This document shows, in pieces, positions 42,913 through 52,818 of a DNA stretch of 64,000 nt. The stretch comes from Vibrio sp. Isolate34 (lineage in GTDB: Bacteria; Pseudomonadota; Gammaproteobacteria; Enterobacterales; Vibrionaceae). Both the position numbers and the translations under genes were made by a program. The notes below the pieces were generated by a model. That model made no database searches, was not told where the DNA came from, and saw nothing but the letters and a program-made list of their open reading frames with translations. Position 1 is the stretch's first letter, and each line of letters begins with the position of its first letter. The stretch lies in contig NZ_JAKEUO010000004.1 in assembly GCF_022397915.1 (NCBI RefSeq), positions 1 to 64,000 on the forward strand, in the 5' to 3' direction.

Positions 42913-44745
42913 GTGAAGACAATTACCACAGATATCGCAGTCATCGGCGCAGGCGGCGCTGGTCTTCGTACAGCTATTGCTGCGGCTGAAGCTAATCCTG
43001 AACTGGAAGTAGCACTGATTTCTAAAGTTTACCCAATGCGTTCGCACACGGTAGCGGCAGAAGGCGGTTCAGCAGCAGTAATTAAAGACGAAGATAGCTT
43101 AGATAACCACTTCAACGATACTGTTGGCGGTGGCGACTGGCTATGTGAACAGGATGTTGTTGAATACTTTGTTGAAAACTCGACTCGCGAAATGATCCAA
43201 ATGGAGCAATGGGGCTGCCCATGGAGTCGTAAAGAAAACGGTGAAGTAAACGTACGCCGATTCGGCGGTATGAAGGTAGAGAGAACGTGGTTCGCAGCGG
43301 ATAAAACCGGCTTCCACATGCTTCATACCCTGTTCCAGACTTCGATGAAGTACGACACAATCAAACGATTTGATGAGTACTTTGTGGTGGATTTGATTGT
43401 TGAAGAAGGCGAAGTTCAAGGCCTTATCGCGATTCATATGTCTGAAGGTGAGCTTGTTACCATCAAAGCAAAATCTGTTGTGTTAGCAACGGGTGGCGCA
43501 GGTCGTGTTTACCACTGCAATACCAACGGCGGCATCGTAACGGGCGACGGTATGGCAATGGCTTATCGCCACGGTGTGCCACTGCGTGACATGGAATTCG
43601 TTCAATACCACCCAACAGGCCTACCGGGCACTGGCATCTTGATGACCGAAGGTTGTCGTGGTGAAGGCGGTATCATCGTCAACAAGAACGGCTACCGTTA
43701 CCTACAAGATTACGGCATGGGCCCTGAAACTCCAGTGGGCGAGCCGAAGAACAAATACATGGAACTGGGTCCTCGTGACAAAGTTTCTCAAGCATTCTGG
43801 CACGAGCAGCAGAAAGGTAACACCATCAAGCATCCACTTGGTGATGTCGTACACCTTGACCTTCGCCACCTTGGTGAAGAGTACCTACAAGAGCGTCTAC
43901 CGTTCATCTGTGAACTGGCAAAAGCGTACGTAAACGTCGATCCAGCAAAAGAGCCAATCCCAATTCGTCCAACTGTTCACTACACCATGGGTGGTATTGA
44001 AACTAACGGTACCTGTGAAACTCGCATTAAAGGCCTATTCGCCGTTGGTGAATGTGCTTCAGTTGGCCTACACGGTGCAAACCGCCTAGGTTCTAACTCT
44101 CTGGCTGAGTTCGTGGTATTTGGTCGCGTAGCCGGTGAACAAGCGGTGAAACGCGCTGCTGAATTCAAAGGCTGGAACGAAGAGTCCATCGCTAAGCAAG
44201 TGAAAGCGGTTGAAGATCGCATCGCTGGTCTACTAAACCAAGAAGGCGATGAGAACTGGGCTGATATCCGCACTGAAATGGGTCACACCATGGAAGCGGG
44301 TTGTGGTATCTATCGTCAAGAAGACTTGATGCAAGAGACCATCGATAAGATCACTGAGCTTAAGCAGCGCTACAAGAAAATCAGCATTAAAGACAAAGGC
44401 AAAGTGTTCAACACTGACCTACTTTACGCTATCGAAGTGGGCTACGGCCTAGAAGTAGCGGAAGCGATGGTTCACTCAGCAATTCTACGTAAAGAGTCTC
44501 GTGGTGCACACCAACGTCTAGACGACAACTGCACAGAGCGTGATGACGTGAACTTCCTGAAACACTCTCTATCGTTCTACAACGAAGATGCAGCACCAAC
44601 TATCGACTACAGCGGCGTGAAGATTACTAAATCTCAACCTAAAGCTCGTCTATACGGTGAAGCAGCAGAGAAAGCCGCTGCCGCTGAAAAAGCTGCAGAA
44701 GCGAATGCTAAGAAAGATGAGAAGAGCGAAGAGGAGCAAGCATAA
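42913..44745 (+). CDS. frdA: Fumarate reductase flavoprotein subunit
   Basis: Catalytic subunit that reduces fumarate to succinate in anaerobic respiration. The 610-residue protein has the FAD-binding [16 protein letters not shown], the covalent-FAD histidine His45 in [11 protein letters not shown], the catalytic [21 protein letters not shown] region, and [14 protein letters not shown]. The C-terminal 25 residues form an Ala/Lys/Glu-rich tail absent from the conserved core. GTG start with good Shine-Dalgarno. The frdA stop overlaps the frdB start (TAATG). Confidence 0.96.
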   Translation: MKTITTDIAVIGAGGAGLRTAIAAAEANPELEVALISKVYPMRSHTVAAEGGSAAVIKDEDSLDNHFNDTVGGGDWLCEQDVVEYFVENSTREMIQMEQWGCPWSRKENGEVNVRRFGGMKVERTWFAADKTGFHMLHTLFQTSMKYDTIKRFDEYFVVDLIVEEGEVQGLIAIHMSEGELVTIKAKSVVLATGGAGRVYHCNTNGGIVTGDGMAMAYRHGVPLRDMEFVQYHPTGLPGTGILMTEGCRGEGGIIVNKNGYRYLQDYGMGPETPVGEPKNKYMELGPRDKVSQAFWHEQQKGNTIKHPLGDVVHLDLRHLGEEYLQERLPFICELAKAYVNVDPAKEPIPIRPTVHYTMGGIETNGTCETRIKGLFAVGECASVGLHGANRLGSNSLAEFVVFGRVAGEQAVKRAAEFKGWNEESIAKQVKAVEDRIAGLLNQEGDENWADIRTEMGHTMEAGCGIYRQEDLMQETIDKITELKQRYKKISIKDKGKVFNTDLLYAIEVGYGLEVAEAMVHSAILRKESRGAHQRLDDNCTERDDVNFLKHSLSFYNEDAAPTIDYSGVKITKSQPKARLYGEAAEKAAAAEKAAEANAKKDEKSEEEQA

Positions 44746-45509
44746 TGTCAGCGAACCGTATCCAAAAAGTAGACATTCTGCGCTACGACCCAGAGAAAGA
44801 TGCAGAACCTTACATGCAGACTTTCGAAGTGCCTTTCGATGAAACCATGTCAGTACTTGATGCGATTGGTTACATCAAAGACCACCAAGACAAAGACCTT
44901 TCATACCGTTGGTCTTGTCGTATGGCGATCTGTGGCTCTTGCGGCATCATGGTTGATGGTGTGCCTAAGCTAGCGTGTAAGAGCTTCTTACGTGACTACC
45001 CGAACGGCCTAACTATCGAACCGCTTGCAAACTTCCCGATCGAGAAAGATTTGATTGTCGACATGACACCGTTCATCGAGCGCCTTGAAGCGATCAAGCC
45101 TTACATCATTGGTAACGACCGTAAACCTGAAGACGGCACTAACATTCAGACTCCGGAGCAAATGGCGAAGTACAAACAGTTCGCTGGTTGTATCAACTGT
45201 GGTCTTTGTTACGCAGCGTGTCCTCAGTTTGGTCTAAACCCTGAGTTCATCGGCCCAGCGGCACTGACTCTTGCTCACCGTTACAACCTAGATAGCCGAG
45301 ACAACGGTAAAGCCGAACGCATGAAGCTTATCAACGGTGAAAACGGCGCTTGGGGCTGTACATTCGTTGGTTACTGCTCTGAAGTATGTCCGAAGAAAGT
45401 AGACCCAGCAGCGGCAGTGAACCAAGGTAAAGTTGAGTCTTCAATGGACTTCGTTATCTCGATGTTCAAGCCTGATGGATCGCAAGTAAAAACAGCAGAG
45501 GAGGCATAA
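44745..45509 (+). CDS. frdB: Fumarate reductase iron-sulfur subunit
   Basis: The 254-residue electron-transfer subunit. It has the [2Fe-2S] motif [16 protein letters not shown] in an N-terminal plant-ferredoxin domain and two further cluster motifs, [14 protein letters not shown] and [11 protein letters not shown], for the [3Fe-4S] and [4Fe-4S] centres. It passes electrons from menaquinol at FrdCD to FrdA. Start codon overlaps the frdA stop. Confidence 0.97.
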   Translation: MSANRIQKVDILRYDPEKDAEPYMQTFEVPFDETMSVLDAIGYIKDHQDKDLSYRWSCRMAICGSCGIMVDGVPKLACKSFLRDYPNGLTIEPLANFPIEKDLIVDMTPFIERLEAIKPYIIGNDRKPEDGTNIQTPEQMAKYKQFAGCINCGLCYAACPQFGLNPEFIGPAALTLAHRYNLDSRDNGKAERMKLINGENGAWGCTFVGYCSEVCPKKVDPAAAVNQGKVESSMDFVISMFKPDGSQVKTAEEA

Positions 45510-45510
45510 T

Positions 45511-45894
45511 ATGAGCAATCGTAAGCCTTATGTTCGTGAGATGAAGAGAACGTGGTGGAGCAACCATCCGTTCTACCGCTTCTACATGCTACGTGAAGCA
45601 ACGGTACTGCCTTTGATTCTGTTCACTGTGTTCCTAACCTTTGGTTTAGGGGCGCTAGTGAAAGGCCCTGAAGCGTGGGCGGGTTGGTTGAGCTTTATGG
45701 CGAACCCTATCATTGTCGGTATTAATATCGTGGCACTCCTAGGCAGCTTAATGCACGCTCAAACCTTCTTCAGCATGATGCCTCAAGTAATGCCAATCCG
45801 CCTGAAAGGTAAATTGGTTGATAAAAGGATCATCGTCCTGACTCAGTGGGCAGCGGTGGCTTTTATTTCTTTAATCGTTCTTGTTGTGGTGTAA
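45511..45894 (+). CDS. frdC: Fumarate reductase membrane anchor FrdC
   Basis: The 127-residue subunit with three hydrophobic helices (AGWLSFMANPIIVGINIVAL among them) and the family start SNRKPYVREMKRTWW. With FrdD it forms the quinol site and anchors FrdAB on the cytoplasmic face. An AGGAGG Shine-Dalgarno lies inside the end of frdB. Confidence 0.95.
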   Translation: MSNRKPYVREMKRTWWSNHPFYRFYMLREATVLPLILFTVFLTFGLGALVKGPEAWAGWLSFMANPIIVGINIVALLGSLMHAQTFFSMMPQVMPIRLKGKLVDKRIIVLTQWAAVAFISLIVLVVV

Positions 45895-45906
45895 GGAGCT
45901 TTCGTT

Positions 45907-46293
45907 ATGAACACAAACTACAAAGTTAAGCCTGTTAACCACAATCCTAAACGCTCTGATGAGCCAATCTGGTGGGGTCTGTTTGGCGCTGGCGGTACTT
46001 GGTTCGCGATGATCACTCCGATCACAGTTCTAGTGCTGGGTATCTTAGTACCAATGGGCATTATCGATGCAGACGCAATGAGCTACGAGCGTGTCTCTGA
46101 GTTTGCCACCAGCATTATCGGTGCGCTATTCATCATCGGTACGTTAGCACTGCCAATGTGGCACGCAATGCACCGTCTTCACCACGGCATGCACGACCTT
46201 AAGTTCCACGTCGGCGTTGCGGGTAAAGTGGGCTGCTACTTCTTTGCAGGCCTAATCAGCGCATTGTCTGTTATTTTCATCTTTATGATTTAA
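45907..46293 (+). CDS. frdD: Fumarate reductase membrane anchor FrdD
   Basis: The 128-residue second anchor subunit, with [20 protein letters not shown] and [14 protein letters not shown] as family landmarks and three membrane helices. Starts 12 bp after frdC; last gene of the frd operon. Confidence 0.95.
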   Translation: MNTNYKVKPVNHNPKRSDEPIWWGLFGAGGTWFAMITPITVLVLGILVPMGIIDADAMSYERVSEFATSIIGALFIIGTLALPMWHAMHRLHHGMHDLKFHVGVAGKVGCYFFAGLISALSVIFIFMI

Positions 46294-46298
46294 CAGCT

Positions 46299-46474
46299 AA
46301 GAGCAGATACGGGATTCGAGTAATCGAGTCTCGAAGAGCTAAAGAGTGAAAAGACTAAAAGCAGAGCTAGGTTACCCAGCTCTGCTTTTTTGTTGCTTGT
46401 CGAATAGCACACATCTAGCTCACTCGCTCTTGATCTTCCCGCTCTTCGTATCCCGTTAACTCGTATCTGCTCTT
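46299..46474. repeat. Imperfect long palindrome with a terminator at its centre
   Basis: Outer arms AAGAGCAGATACG (46299-46311) and CGTATCTGCTCTT (46462-46474) are exact 13-bp complements. Further inside, TCTCGAAGAGC on the left matches the complement of GCTCTTCGTAT on the right. The core is the frd terminator. The design suggests a small repeated element placed after the operon rather than a simple terminator. Confidence 0.5.
46357..46391 (+). terminator. Terminator of frdABCD
   Basis: AAAAGCAGAGCT pairs with AGCTCTGCTTTT around a 9-nt loop, followed by T residues. Confidence 0.9.
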
Positions 46475-46492
46475 CCCTCGTTCTCCAGATAC

Positions 46493-46518
46493 AAAAAAGG
46501 CCGCCTAAGCGACCTTTT
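46493..46518 (-). terminator. Terminator of efp
   Basis: On the minus strand AAAAGGTCGC pairs with GCGGCCTTTT (one G-U pair) around a TTAG loop and runs into further T residues. Confidence 0.85.
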
Positions 46519-46535
46519 CAGATACTTGAAGTAAA

Positions 46536-47102
46536 TTACTTCACACGACCAACGTATTCGCCAGTACGAGTATCAACTTTAACAACTTCACCGATTGCGA
46601 TGAATAGAGGTACGCGAACTACCGCGCCAGTTGCTAGAGTTGCAGGCTTACCGCCAGTACCTTGTGTGTCGCCTTTAAGGCCAGGATCGGTTTCTGTTAC
46701 TGCGATCTCAACAAAGTTTGGTGGAGTGACTGTGATAGGGTTATCATTCCACAACGTTAGAGTACATACGTCGTTTTCAACTAACCATTTAGAAGTCTCG
46801 CCTACTGCTTTCGCATCAGCAGCGATTTGCTCGAATGTTTCGTTGTTCATGAAGTGGTAGAATTCGCCATCGCTGTATAGGTAGCCTAGTTCAACGTCGA
46901 CAACGTCCGCTAGTTCTACTGTATCGCCTGACTTAAATGTTTTCTCTAACACTTTGCCTGACAGCAGTTTACGAAGTTTAACACGGTTAAACGCTTGGCC
47001 TTTACCTGGCTTAACGTATTCATTTTCGATAATTGAGCAAGGCTCGTTATCCATCATGAATTTTAAACCGCCTTTGAATTCATTGGTGCTTACTGACGCC
47101 AT
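46536..47102 (-). CDS. efp: Elongation factor P
   Basis: Relieves ribosome stalling at polyproline stretches. The 188-residue protein has the KOW-like N-terminus and Lys34 in [12 protein letters not shown], the residue modified with beta-lysine, plus the OB-fold domains ending [11 protein letters not shown]. The ATG at 47102 gives the family N-terminus ([12 protein letters not shown]). Divergent from epmB, 33 bp away; epmA is also in the window, so the enzymes for beta-lysine formation and attachment are both here. Confidence 0.97.
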   Translation of the reverse strand: MASVSTNEFKGGLKFMMDNEPCSIIENEYVKPGKGQAFNRVKLRKLLSGKVLEKTFKSGDTVELADVVDVELGYLYSDGEFYHFMNNETFEQIAADAKAVGETSKWLVENDVCTLTLWNDNPITVTPPNFVEIAVTETDPGLKGDTQGTGGKPATLATGAVVRVPLFIAIGEVVKVDTRTGEYVGRVK

Positions 47103-47135
47103 GATTTTCTCTTCCACATCTTTGAGTTAATTTCA

Positions 47136-48158
47136 ATGCCGCATATCATAACCCGAAAAGTCGAATCTGTTGAGCAAAACTGGCTCAAACAACTATCGAA
47201 TGCGATCTCTGACCCGACAAAACTGCTTGAGGCATTGGAAATAGACCCAACACCGTGGCAAGCAAGCTTTGCTGCACGTGAGTTATTTGCGCTTCGGGTT
47301 CCTCTTAGCTTTGTCGAACGCATGGAAAAAGGCAACCCACACGACCCTTTGCTGCGACAGGTTTTACCGCTAAGTGAAGAGTTTGAGGTTCATCAAGGCT
47401 ATTCCGCTGATCCACTGGAAGAGCAAGACAACGCCATTCCTGGACTGCTGCATAAATACAAAAACCGAGCATTGATGATTGTGAAAGGTGGTTGCGCGAT
47501 TAACTGCCGCTACTGCTTCCGTCGTCATTTTCCGTATCAAGATAACAAGGGTTCAAAGTCGGTTTGGCAAACCAGTCTCGATTACGTAGCTCAACACCCA
47601 GAGATCAACGAGGTTATCCTATCCGGTGGCGATCCTTTGATGGCAAAAGACAACGAGATCGAATGGCTCATTAAGGCCATTGAACAAATTCCACATGTAA
47701 AAACCGTTCGAATTCATAGCCGATTACCGGTTGTGATTCCCGCTCGAGTGACAGATGAGCTGTGCCATTTGTTAGCGACAACTCGCCTCAATGTGGTCAT
47801 GGTCAGCCATATTAACCATGCTAACGAAATCAACTTAGAGCTCAAACAAGCTTTCCATAAGTTGAAACTTAGTGGTGCGACTCTGCTCAACCAAGGCGTG
47901 ATGCTTAAAGGTGTAAATAACAGCGCTAACTCATTGAAAGAATTAAGTGAAAGGTTATTCGATGCCGGTGTTTTACCTTACTATATGCATGTACTTGATA
48001 AGGTTCAGGGTGCGGCGCACTTCTATATTTCAGATGAAGAGGCAAAGCACCACTTCAAGGGCTTAATCTCTGAGGTTTCTGGCTACCTAGTACCAAAACT
48101 CACTCGCGAGATCGGCGGTCGCACTAGCAAGACCCCACTCGACCTACACATTGAATAA
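47136..48158 (+). CDS. epmB: EF-P beta-lysylation protein EpmB (lysine 2,3-aminomutase-like)
   Basis: Radical-SAM, PLP-dependent enzyme making (R)-beta-lysine for EF-P. The 340-residue protein has the CxxxCxxC cluster CAINCRYCFRRHF, the EVILSGGDPLMAKD block, and the C-terminal region with the PLP lysine. Its short length and divergent position next to efp distinguish it from catabolic lysine 2,3-aminomutase. Confidence 0.95.
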   Translation: MPHIITRKVESVEQNWLKQLSNAISDPTKLLEALEIDPTPWQASFAARELFALRVPLSFVERMEKGNPHDPLLRQVLPLSEEFEVHQGYSADPLEEQDNAIPGLLHKYKNRALMIVKGGCAINCRYCFRRHFPYQDNKGSKSVWQTSLDYVAQHPEINEVILSGGDPLMAKDNEIEWLIKAIEQIPHVKTVRIHSRLPVVIPARVTDELCHLLATTRLNVVMVSHINHANEINLELKQAFHKLKLSGATLLNQGVMLKGVNNSANSLKELSERLFDAGVLPYYMHVLDKVQGAAHFYISDEEAKHHFKGLISEVSGYLVPKLTREIGGRTSKTPLDLHIE

Positions 48159-48362
48159 CTCTATCTCGAGCAATAGTCGCTTCTTATCGTCTTGAGTATC
48201 AAGAAGCGACAAAAGAAAAACTCCCCTAGCTTCACCTTAACAACAGACGGTTGCTAGACTGCAAGTCACCTTCATAATCGTTAAGACAAAAAGTTTTTGT
48301 TCGATCGTCTGGCTTATTATTAGCATACTCCGCCCCTATTCTTAATTTTTAGTAGGGGTGAT

Positions 48363-48851
48363 ATGCCACAATTTTTAGAACAAACGCTCAACCTTGCCCC
48401 CTTTAGCTGGGCAGGCCTCACAGCATGTATGCTCTGTGGATCGTTAATCGGAATCGAAAGACAAACACGCGGTAAACCCGTCGGAATAAGAACCTCCATT
48501 CTGATCATCAGCGGTACTTATTTTTTCCTCACCATGGCGATTAGCTTATCTCCTAACACGCTCGATCAAGCCCGTGTGCTTGGTCAGATCATTACTGGGG
48601 TTGGTTTCCTTGGTGCAGGCGTGATGATGACGCTCGACGGCAAGATTCATGGCGTGACTTCTGCCGCGATTATTTGGGTGCTTGCTGCACTCGGAATGAT
48701 GATTGCCCTTGGCCACCTTTCACAATCCGTCATTATCACGTTATTAGCGCTAGTGGTTCTACTTGGTGTCGATAAGGTGGAAAACAGCTTCCAAAGCCTG
48801 CGTCGTGGTGTGCACCAAAAGTGGAAGAGAAAAGGTCGTATGAAGTCGTAA
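48363..48851 (+). CDS. MgtC/SapB family membrane protein
   Basis: A 162-residue inner-membrane protein with four or five hydrophobic segments. It has the MgtC signature: CGSLIGIERQTRGKPVGIRT followed by GVGFLGAGVMM and the GVTSAAIIWVLAALGM block. MgtC proteins in Salmonella influence ATP synthase and magnesium-starved growth. This protein has only the N-terminal membrane domain, lacking the longer C-terminal domain of virulence MgtC, so a general membrane role is likelier. Shine-Dalgarno TAGGGG upstream. Confidence 0.85.
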   Translation: MPQFLEQTLNLAPFSWAGLTACMLCGSLIGIERQTRGKPVGIRTSILIISGTYFFLTMAISLSPNTLDQARVLGQIITGVGFLGAGVMMTLDGKIHGVTSAAIIWVLAALGMMIALGHLSQSVIITLLALVVLLGVDKVENSFQSLRRGVHQKWKRKGRMKS

Positions 48852-48858
48852 ATACAAC

Positions 48859-48884
48859 AACGCCCAAACATAGGTTTAGGCGTT
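48859..48884 (+). terminator. Terminator of the mgtC-like gene
   Basis: AACGCCCAAAC pairs with GTTTAGGCGTT (one bulge) around ATAG. Its right arm is duplicated immediately downstream, so two alternative hairpins can form. The T tract is poor. Confidence 0.6.
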
Positions 48885-48910
48885 GAATAATAGGTTTAGG
48901 CGTTGAATAA
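48871..48910. repeat. Two exact 20-bp tandem repeats
   Basis: The unit TAGGTTTAGGCGTTGAATAA occurs twice with no gap, duplicating the right arm of the terminator hairpin. Confidence 0.9.
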
Positions 48911-48993
48911 AACTTAACTTACCAAGAAAAGGAGCAAACCATTTAGCTGCCGGTTGACGAATTTACCGATTTATAAAGCGACAGCTCTCAAGT

Positions 48994-49030
48994 TTACTTA
49001 GCAAAGTTCACAAGCTTACTTAGCAAAGTT
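48994..49030. repeat. 22-bp-period duplication at the 3' end of the secreted repeat protein gene
   Basis: TTACTTAGCAAAGTT occurs at 48994 and 49016. On the minus strand the first copy read encodes the protein end NFAK and its stop; the second copy lies just beyond that stop. Confidence 0.8.
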
Positions 49031-49573
49031 TACAATCGGGAAGCACGGGAAAAAACCGTTGTCAGCACAGTTGATCAGACCAACTTGTACGCCCTCGATT
49101 TTTTTAGTTTTGTTGAAGATACCCACCTGAACCGTAGATACTTCAGAAAGGTTTGCGGCACCAACATCAACCAGAGTGTCGCCTTCCGAGTAGTTTACAA
49201 AACTCACGTTCGCACCTTTCACATCGTTAGTGATGTTAACGGCACCTAAGTTCAAACCTGTGGTTTTTCCTGGGTTCCAGTTGAATATACCCAGTGAAGC
49301 ACCGGTCATTTCTTGGTTTACTTTATGCGCACCAAAGAATCCCAAGTTTACACCTGTCGTCGTTTGCGTCTCAGACATACCAACAATAGCAAGATCGACA
49401 CCTTTAAGGTCGTTGACTTGTCCGTGAAGTAAAGCCAAGCGCACACCACCAACCGCATCGGAATCTGGTGCGTTAAAGCCGTTGATCGTTGAAAACATAA
49501 CAGGCGAAGAAGCAAATGCTGCTGGCGCCATCACTGCTGCAGAAACAGCAAGTACCGAAAGTAGTTTTTTCAT
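49016..49573 (-). CDS. Secreted or surface repeat protein (VC2662-like)
   Basis: A 185-residue protein with a signal peptide (MKKLLSVLAVSAAVMAPAAFA, cleaved after FA). The mature part is a run of short beta-type repeats of roughly 20 residues with the pattern G-x-x-hydrophobic-G-hydrophobic-x-N: GVNLGFFGA, GASLGIFNW, GLNLGAVNI, GANVSFVNY, VQVGIFNK, GVQVGLIN. This suggests a repetitive beta structure at the cell surface or in the periplasm. It has two cysteines near the C-terminus. It matches, from memory, a conserved Vibrio gene following mgtC/epmB (VC2662 in V. cholerae). Function unknown. Confidence 0.75.
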   Translation of the reverse strand: MKKLLSVLAVSAAVMAPAAFASSPVMFSTINGFNAPDSDAVGGVRLALLHGQVNDLKGVDLAIVGMSETQTTTGVNLGFFGAHKVNQEMTGASLGIFNWNPGKTTGLNLGAVNITNDVKGANVSFVNYSEGDTLVDVGAANLSEVSTVQVGIFNKTKKIEGVQVGLINCADNGFFPCFPIVNFAK

Positions 49574-49764
49574 TGGGAAGTCTCCACTGACTTATTGTTA
49601 ACTTGATTAGTCCATTTTCAATCAAGCATTTATTATCCTTTACTCAACAGCTATCCATGTTAAATCAATGTCATAACTGTACTGTTGAATATAGGCCTAA
49701 AAAACAACAAAGGGCAATGAAAGTTCACACAGTCTACTCAAGTATCACATACAACAATCTTCTC

Positions 49765-49848
49765 AGTTACGCTTTCTAGATCCTAAGTTAACTTCTTTAG
49801 AGCCCAAGTTACGCTCTTTAGATTCTCAGTTAACTTCTCTAGACCTTA
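49765..49848. repeat. Four 21-bp tandem repeats
   Basis: Units start at 49765, 49786, 49807 and 49828, each beginning AGTTA and containing CT(T/C)TAGA-like cores. Units 1 and 3 (AGTTACGCT...) and units 2 and 4 (AGTTAACTTC...) are alike, so the array looks like a duplicated 42-bp pair. The last unit overlaps the stop of the MCP remnant. Confidence 0.85.
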
Positions 49849-50308
49849 AAAAACTCCAGCTCTTTTTTCTGCTCTACCGCCAGTTGAGATAACTCTTTGG
49901 CCGCTTGTTGAGTTTGATGAATACCCGATACATTTTGGTTCACTAGGTCAAAGGCATTGTTTGTATTCAATGCTATACGCTCAGTTAAACTAAACTGCTC
50001 ACTCCAGGGAAGTGGGATGATAGTTCAAAGTGACTGGCGAACGTTTTCCAGCTCTTTCGATTAACCGGGGCCGAAAACATATGGATTGCTGATACGCCCG
50101 CAGTCAATGCTTCCTCATATTTACTCATTCTCTCTTAAACAAGTCCGAGCAATTGACTCACCTGAAAATCAAATTGAACTTGAGATTTTTGATGTGTTTG
50201 ATGAAGAGTGATTTGCCATGCAGTAATAGTTAGGATGAGAGAACAAACAATAACAAACCAGTGAAGCCAAGATAAGGCGGTTGACGATGTCTTAATAAAA
50301 GTAAGCAT
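49839..50308 (-). pseudogene. Decayed chemoreceptor: CHASE sensor N-terminus joined to MCP C-terminus
   Basis: Reading from the ATG at 50308, the frame encodes a membrane segment (HWFVIVCSLILTITAW) and the start of a CHASE domain (VQFDFQVSQLLGLV). It is then broken by a TAA where CAA would restore family-like sequence. After it the same frame continues ERMSKYEEALTAGVSAIHMF and SSHFPGVSSLV, a good CHASE-type continuation, to another stop. In a shifted frame the final 50 residues are the tail of an MCP (TERIALNTNNAFDLVNQNVS, QQAAKELSQLAVEQKKEL, EFFKV). The HAMP and signalling hairpin are deleted. The interpretation is inference from motif resemblance. Confidence 0.7.
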
Positions 50309-50447
50309 CCTTAACCTATTGCACAGAGTGCATAATAATATAATCAACCATGACGCTAACCTTTCTTCAACGAAATGCAAACACTCTATTTACATCTCTC
50401 ACTTCATTGTTCTTAATTACTTATTAAACCGAATGATAACTTTAAAA

Positions 50448-52022
50448 TTAATCATTACTGAAAAGCTCAGCGCGGTTTCTGCCGTTATTCTTTGCAAGAT
50501 ATAATGCTGTATCTGCTTCTTTTAACGTGGCACTAATTGATTGTTCTTCGTTGCCCCTAAAAGTAACGCCAATAGAAACAGTGACTCCTCCTACATTGGC
50601 AAAGTCATATAACTCGACCTTTTTACGTAACCGTTCTGCAAATTTAAAAGCGTCTTGAACATCGGAATTAAGCAGAAAAATAATAAACTCTTCCCCACCA
50701 GAACGAAACAGCAAGTCTTGATCTCTCGATTGCTCCTTCATCAATTGCGCAAAACTTTTTAATAACTCATCACCAGCATCATGGCCATAGTTATCGTTGA
50801 CCGATTTAAAAAAATCAATGTCCAATGCGAGAACAGAAAATGGGATAGACTGGTGTTGTAATTGATCAACCGCTTTATCTAAACCTCTCCTATTTAACAA
50901 ACCCGTCATCGAATCCGTTAAACTTGCCGCATGAAGCGTGTCAATCGTCTCAAACGCGACCCCAAAGGCCTTGATAAAGCTACTCTTAAGTTGTGAAGCT
51001 TCAAAATACCAAGAGTGAACTTGCTTTACGTTGTTCACCGTACTGGAATGATTATCGGTCCCTTTAACCGCCATCGCTAATTGTCTTAACGGTTTAGAAA
51101 TAAAGCTAGAAAACACCCATATAAACATTAATGTCAGTATCCCAACAGGAATCGTGGTGATAAACACTTCTTTCATCTGTTTATTAACCATAAGCAGAGT
51201 ACTTTGCTTCGGTTTCTGAGCAACCACGCCCCAACCAGCCTGAGAGACAGGCGCATACCCTGCTAACATCTGAATACCCAAAGAGTTCACAATATCTAGA
51301 CTGCCACTTTCACCTTTTGACACGGCATTAATTGCATCATTGCTTGTGATGACTTGGCCGATCCTTGTCTTATTTGGGTGATAAATCAACGTTCCATGAC
51401 GATCTACAACGTAAAGGTAAGAGCCATCCTCATAACTATGTTCATTCAACAACTTCCCTAAGATATTCGCTGTTTCCAAATAAATAGTCCCACCGATATA
51501 ACCAAGATAAGTCCCTTGGCTCGAAAAAATAGGGTACGAAAGGCTAATAAGATAATTACCGGCTGGGGACACGAAAGGGTCCGTCACCATAGGGGCTTCG
51601 GCTTTTAATGATTGAAGGGAGCTTTCACTCGTCAGTTTGACCCCTTGTACTTTAATCGTTTCAGGGGAAATCGATGTGATCACACCATCAGAGTTGACAA
51701 CCACTACAGAGTTAAACATCTTTGTTTGATTTTTTAATCGTTTCGTTTCTTCTGTCAACGCCCCCTGATCATTGGTGCGGTCAGATAAGGCCTTTGCACT
51801 GTATTGAAGCTGTGTCATCGCGGAATCAATAAAAACATCCGTCATTTCTGCCATTTTTTTAGCATAAACTCGGTTCGACTCTAGTGTCGTATTGATGATG
51901 ATATCGCGCTGCACTTGATAGAGAGAATAGAAAGCGTTTAATAACGTAACCATTGCAGAAAATACACACAAGACGAGAATTAACTTCCTCAAATTAACCT
52001 TTTCTAACATTGTTTTATCCAT
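50448..52022 (-). CDS. Diguanylate cyclase with dCache sensor (GGEEF)
   Basis: A 524-residue inner-membrane protein making c-di-GMP. N-terminal membrane span (about 9-31), periplasmic double-Cache domain (about 45-275), second span (about 290-312), a short linker and a GGDEF domain (about 355-520). The catalytic motif is GGEEF (442-446), an active variant, and an RDQD sequence (433-436) lies at the RxxD inhibitory-site spacing, so product inhibition is likely. It also has the DIDFFKSVNDNYGHDAGDELL block. A second ATG (52010) is possible. It faces the PAS-GGEEF gene across 796 bp. Confidence 0.92.
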   Translation of the reverse strand: MDKTMLEKVNLRKLILVLCVFSAMVTLLNAFYSLYQVQRDIIINTTLESNRVYAKKMAEMTDVFIDSAMTQLQYSAKALSDRTNDQGALTEETKRLKNQTKMFNSVVVVNSDGVITSISPETIKVQGVKLTSESSLQSLKAEAPMVTDPFVSPAGNYLISLSYPIFSSQGTYLGYIGGTIYLETANILGKLLNEHSYEDGSYLYVVDRHGTLIYHPNKTRIGQVITSNDAINAVSKGESGSLDIVNSLGIQMLAGYAPVSQAGWGVVAQKPKQSTLLMVNKQMKEVFITTIPVGILTLMFIWVFSSFISKPLRQLAMAVKGTDNHSSTVNNVKQVHSWYFEASQLKSSFIKAFGVAFETIDTLHAASLTDSMTGLLNRRGLDKAVDQLQHQSIPFSVLALDIDFFKSVNDNYGHDAGDELLKSFAQLMKEQSRDQDLLFRSGGEEFIIFLLNSDVQDAFKFAERLRKKVELYDFANVGGVTVSIGVTFRGNEEQSISATLKEADTALYLAKNNGRNRAELFSND

Positions 52023-52818
52023 TTATTACCGCTACATTTTGCGCAACATTAACATTTAAAATGAGGACTTTCAGCCAATTCCTCGTAGAAGTAGAAATAT
52101 AGAGGCTAAGCTGCACTTACTACCTATAAGCACCTGGAGTCATACCTATATTTGTCACTCATCTCAGAAAAGGAAAATATAAAACCAGTACATACCCATC
52201 ACAACAAGGCAAGGTCATTTTAACTAAGTTAACAGAGCCAACCTTAATCGGCTATATTTGAAAAGTCCTGCAAAAATTAAGTCTATAAATTAAAGAGAAA
52301 GTGACAACAACACTCTATTACCCTTCATTTTAAATGGTTAATACAATAAAATCTTGCAAAACAGTGTCCTGAATAAAAAAATCAATCGACTGTTCAGTAT
52401 AATATTTCTGAGCAAATCGAACCTTCAGCGAAATAAAGTCTATTTTTTAGCTATACTTAATTTAGTGCTCGAATTTCATCAGTATATTTAAGGTTTTACT
52501 GTTGCATTCATCGTTAGCATTTACGGAATACAGATAAATAGATAGATAAAAAAACAACCAAGAGCTGGCTTAACATTAACCGCGGTGATAAATTATGTAA
52601 CTTGTTACTTATATTTACGTTCTAAGCCAATATGTTGTTTTGAGTGGTTAACGATCAAATTGCAAGACATCATGTTAAAAATCGCGTTAGAAGAGCACAT
52701 CAACGCCCAAACATGATTCACGACCAGAACCAAGCAATTGATGAAAAAGGATGGACATTGTATTGCAACCCAAATTTCACCTTAGTTACCGAGATGTCGT
52801 TGGCGTAAAGGTATTTGC
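52023..52818. other. Divergent intergenic region between two diguanylate cyclase genes
   Basis: 796 bp, AT-rich, with no convincing gene and no c-di-GMP (GEMM) riboswitch pattern recognised. Near its right end an open frame of 31 codons (52713-52808) ends 10 bp before the next start codon; its stop overlaps the AAGG Shine-Dalgarno of that gene. It is too short and unsupported to call as a gene. Confidence 0.4.

Noticed and set aside
52023..52818. Possible c-di-GMP riboswitch before the diguanylate cyclases
   Set aside because: No GEMM-type conserved core or stem pattern could be found on either strand.
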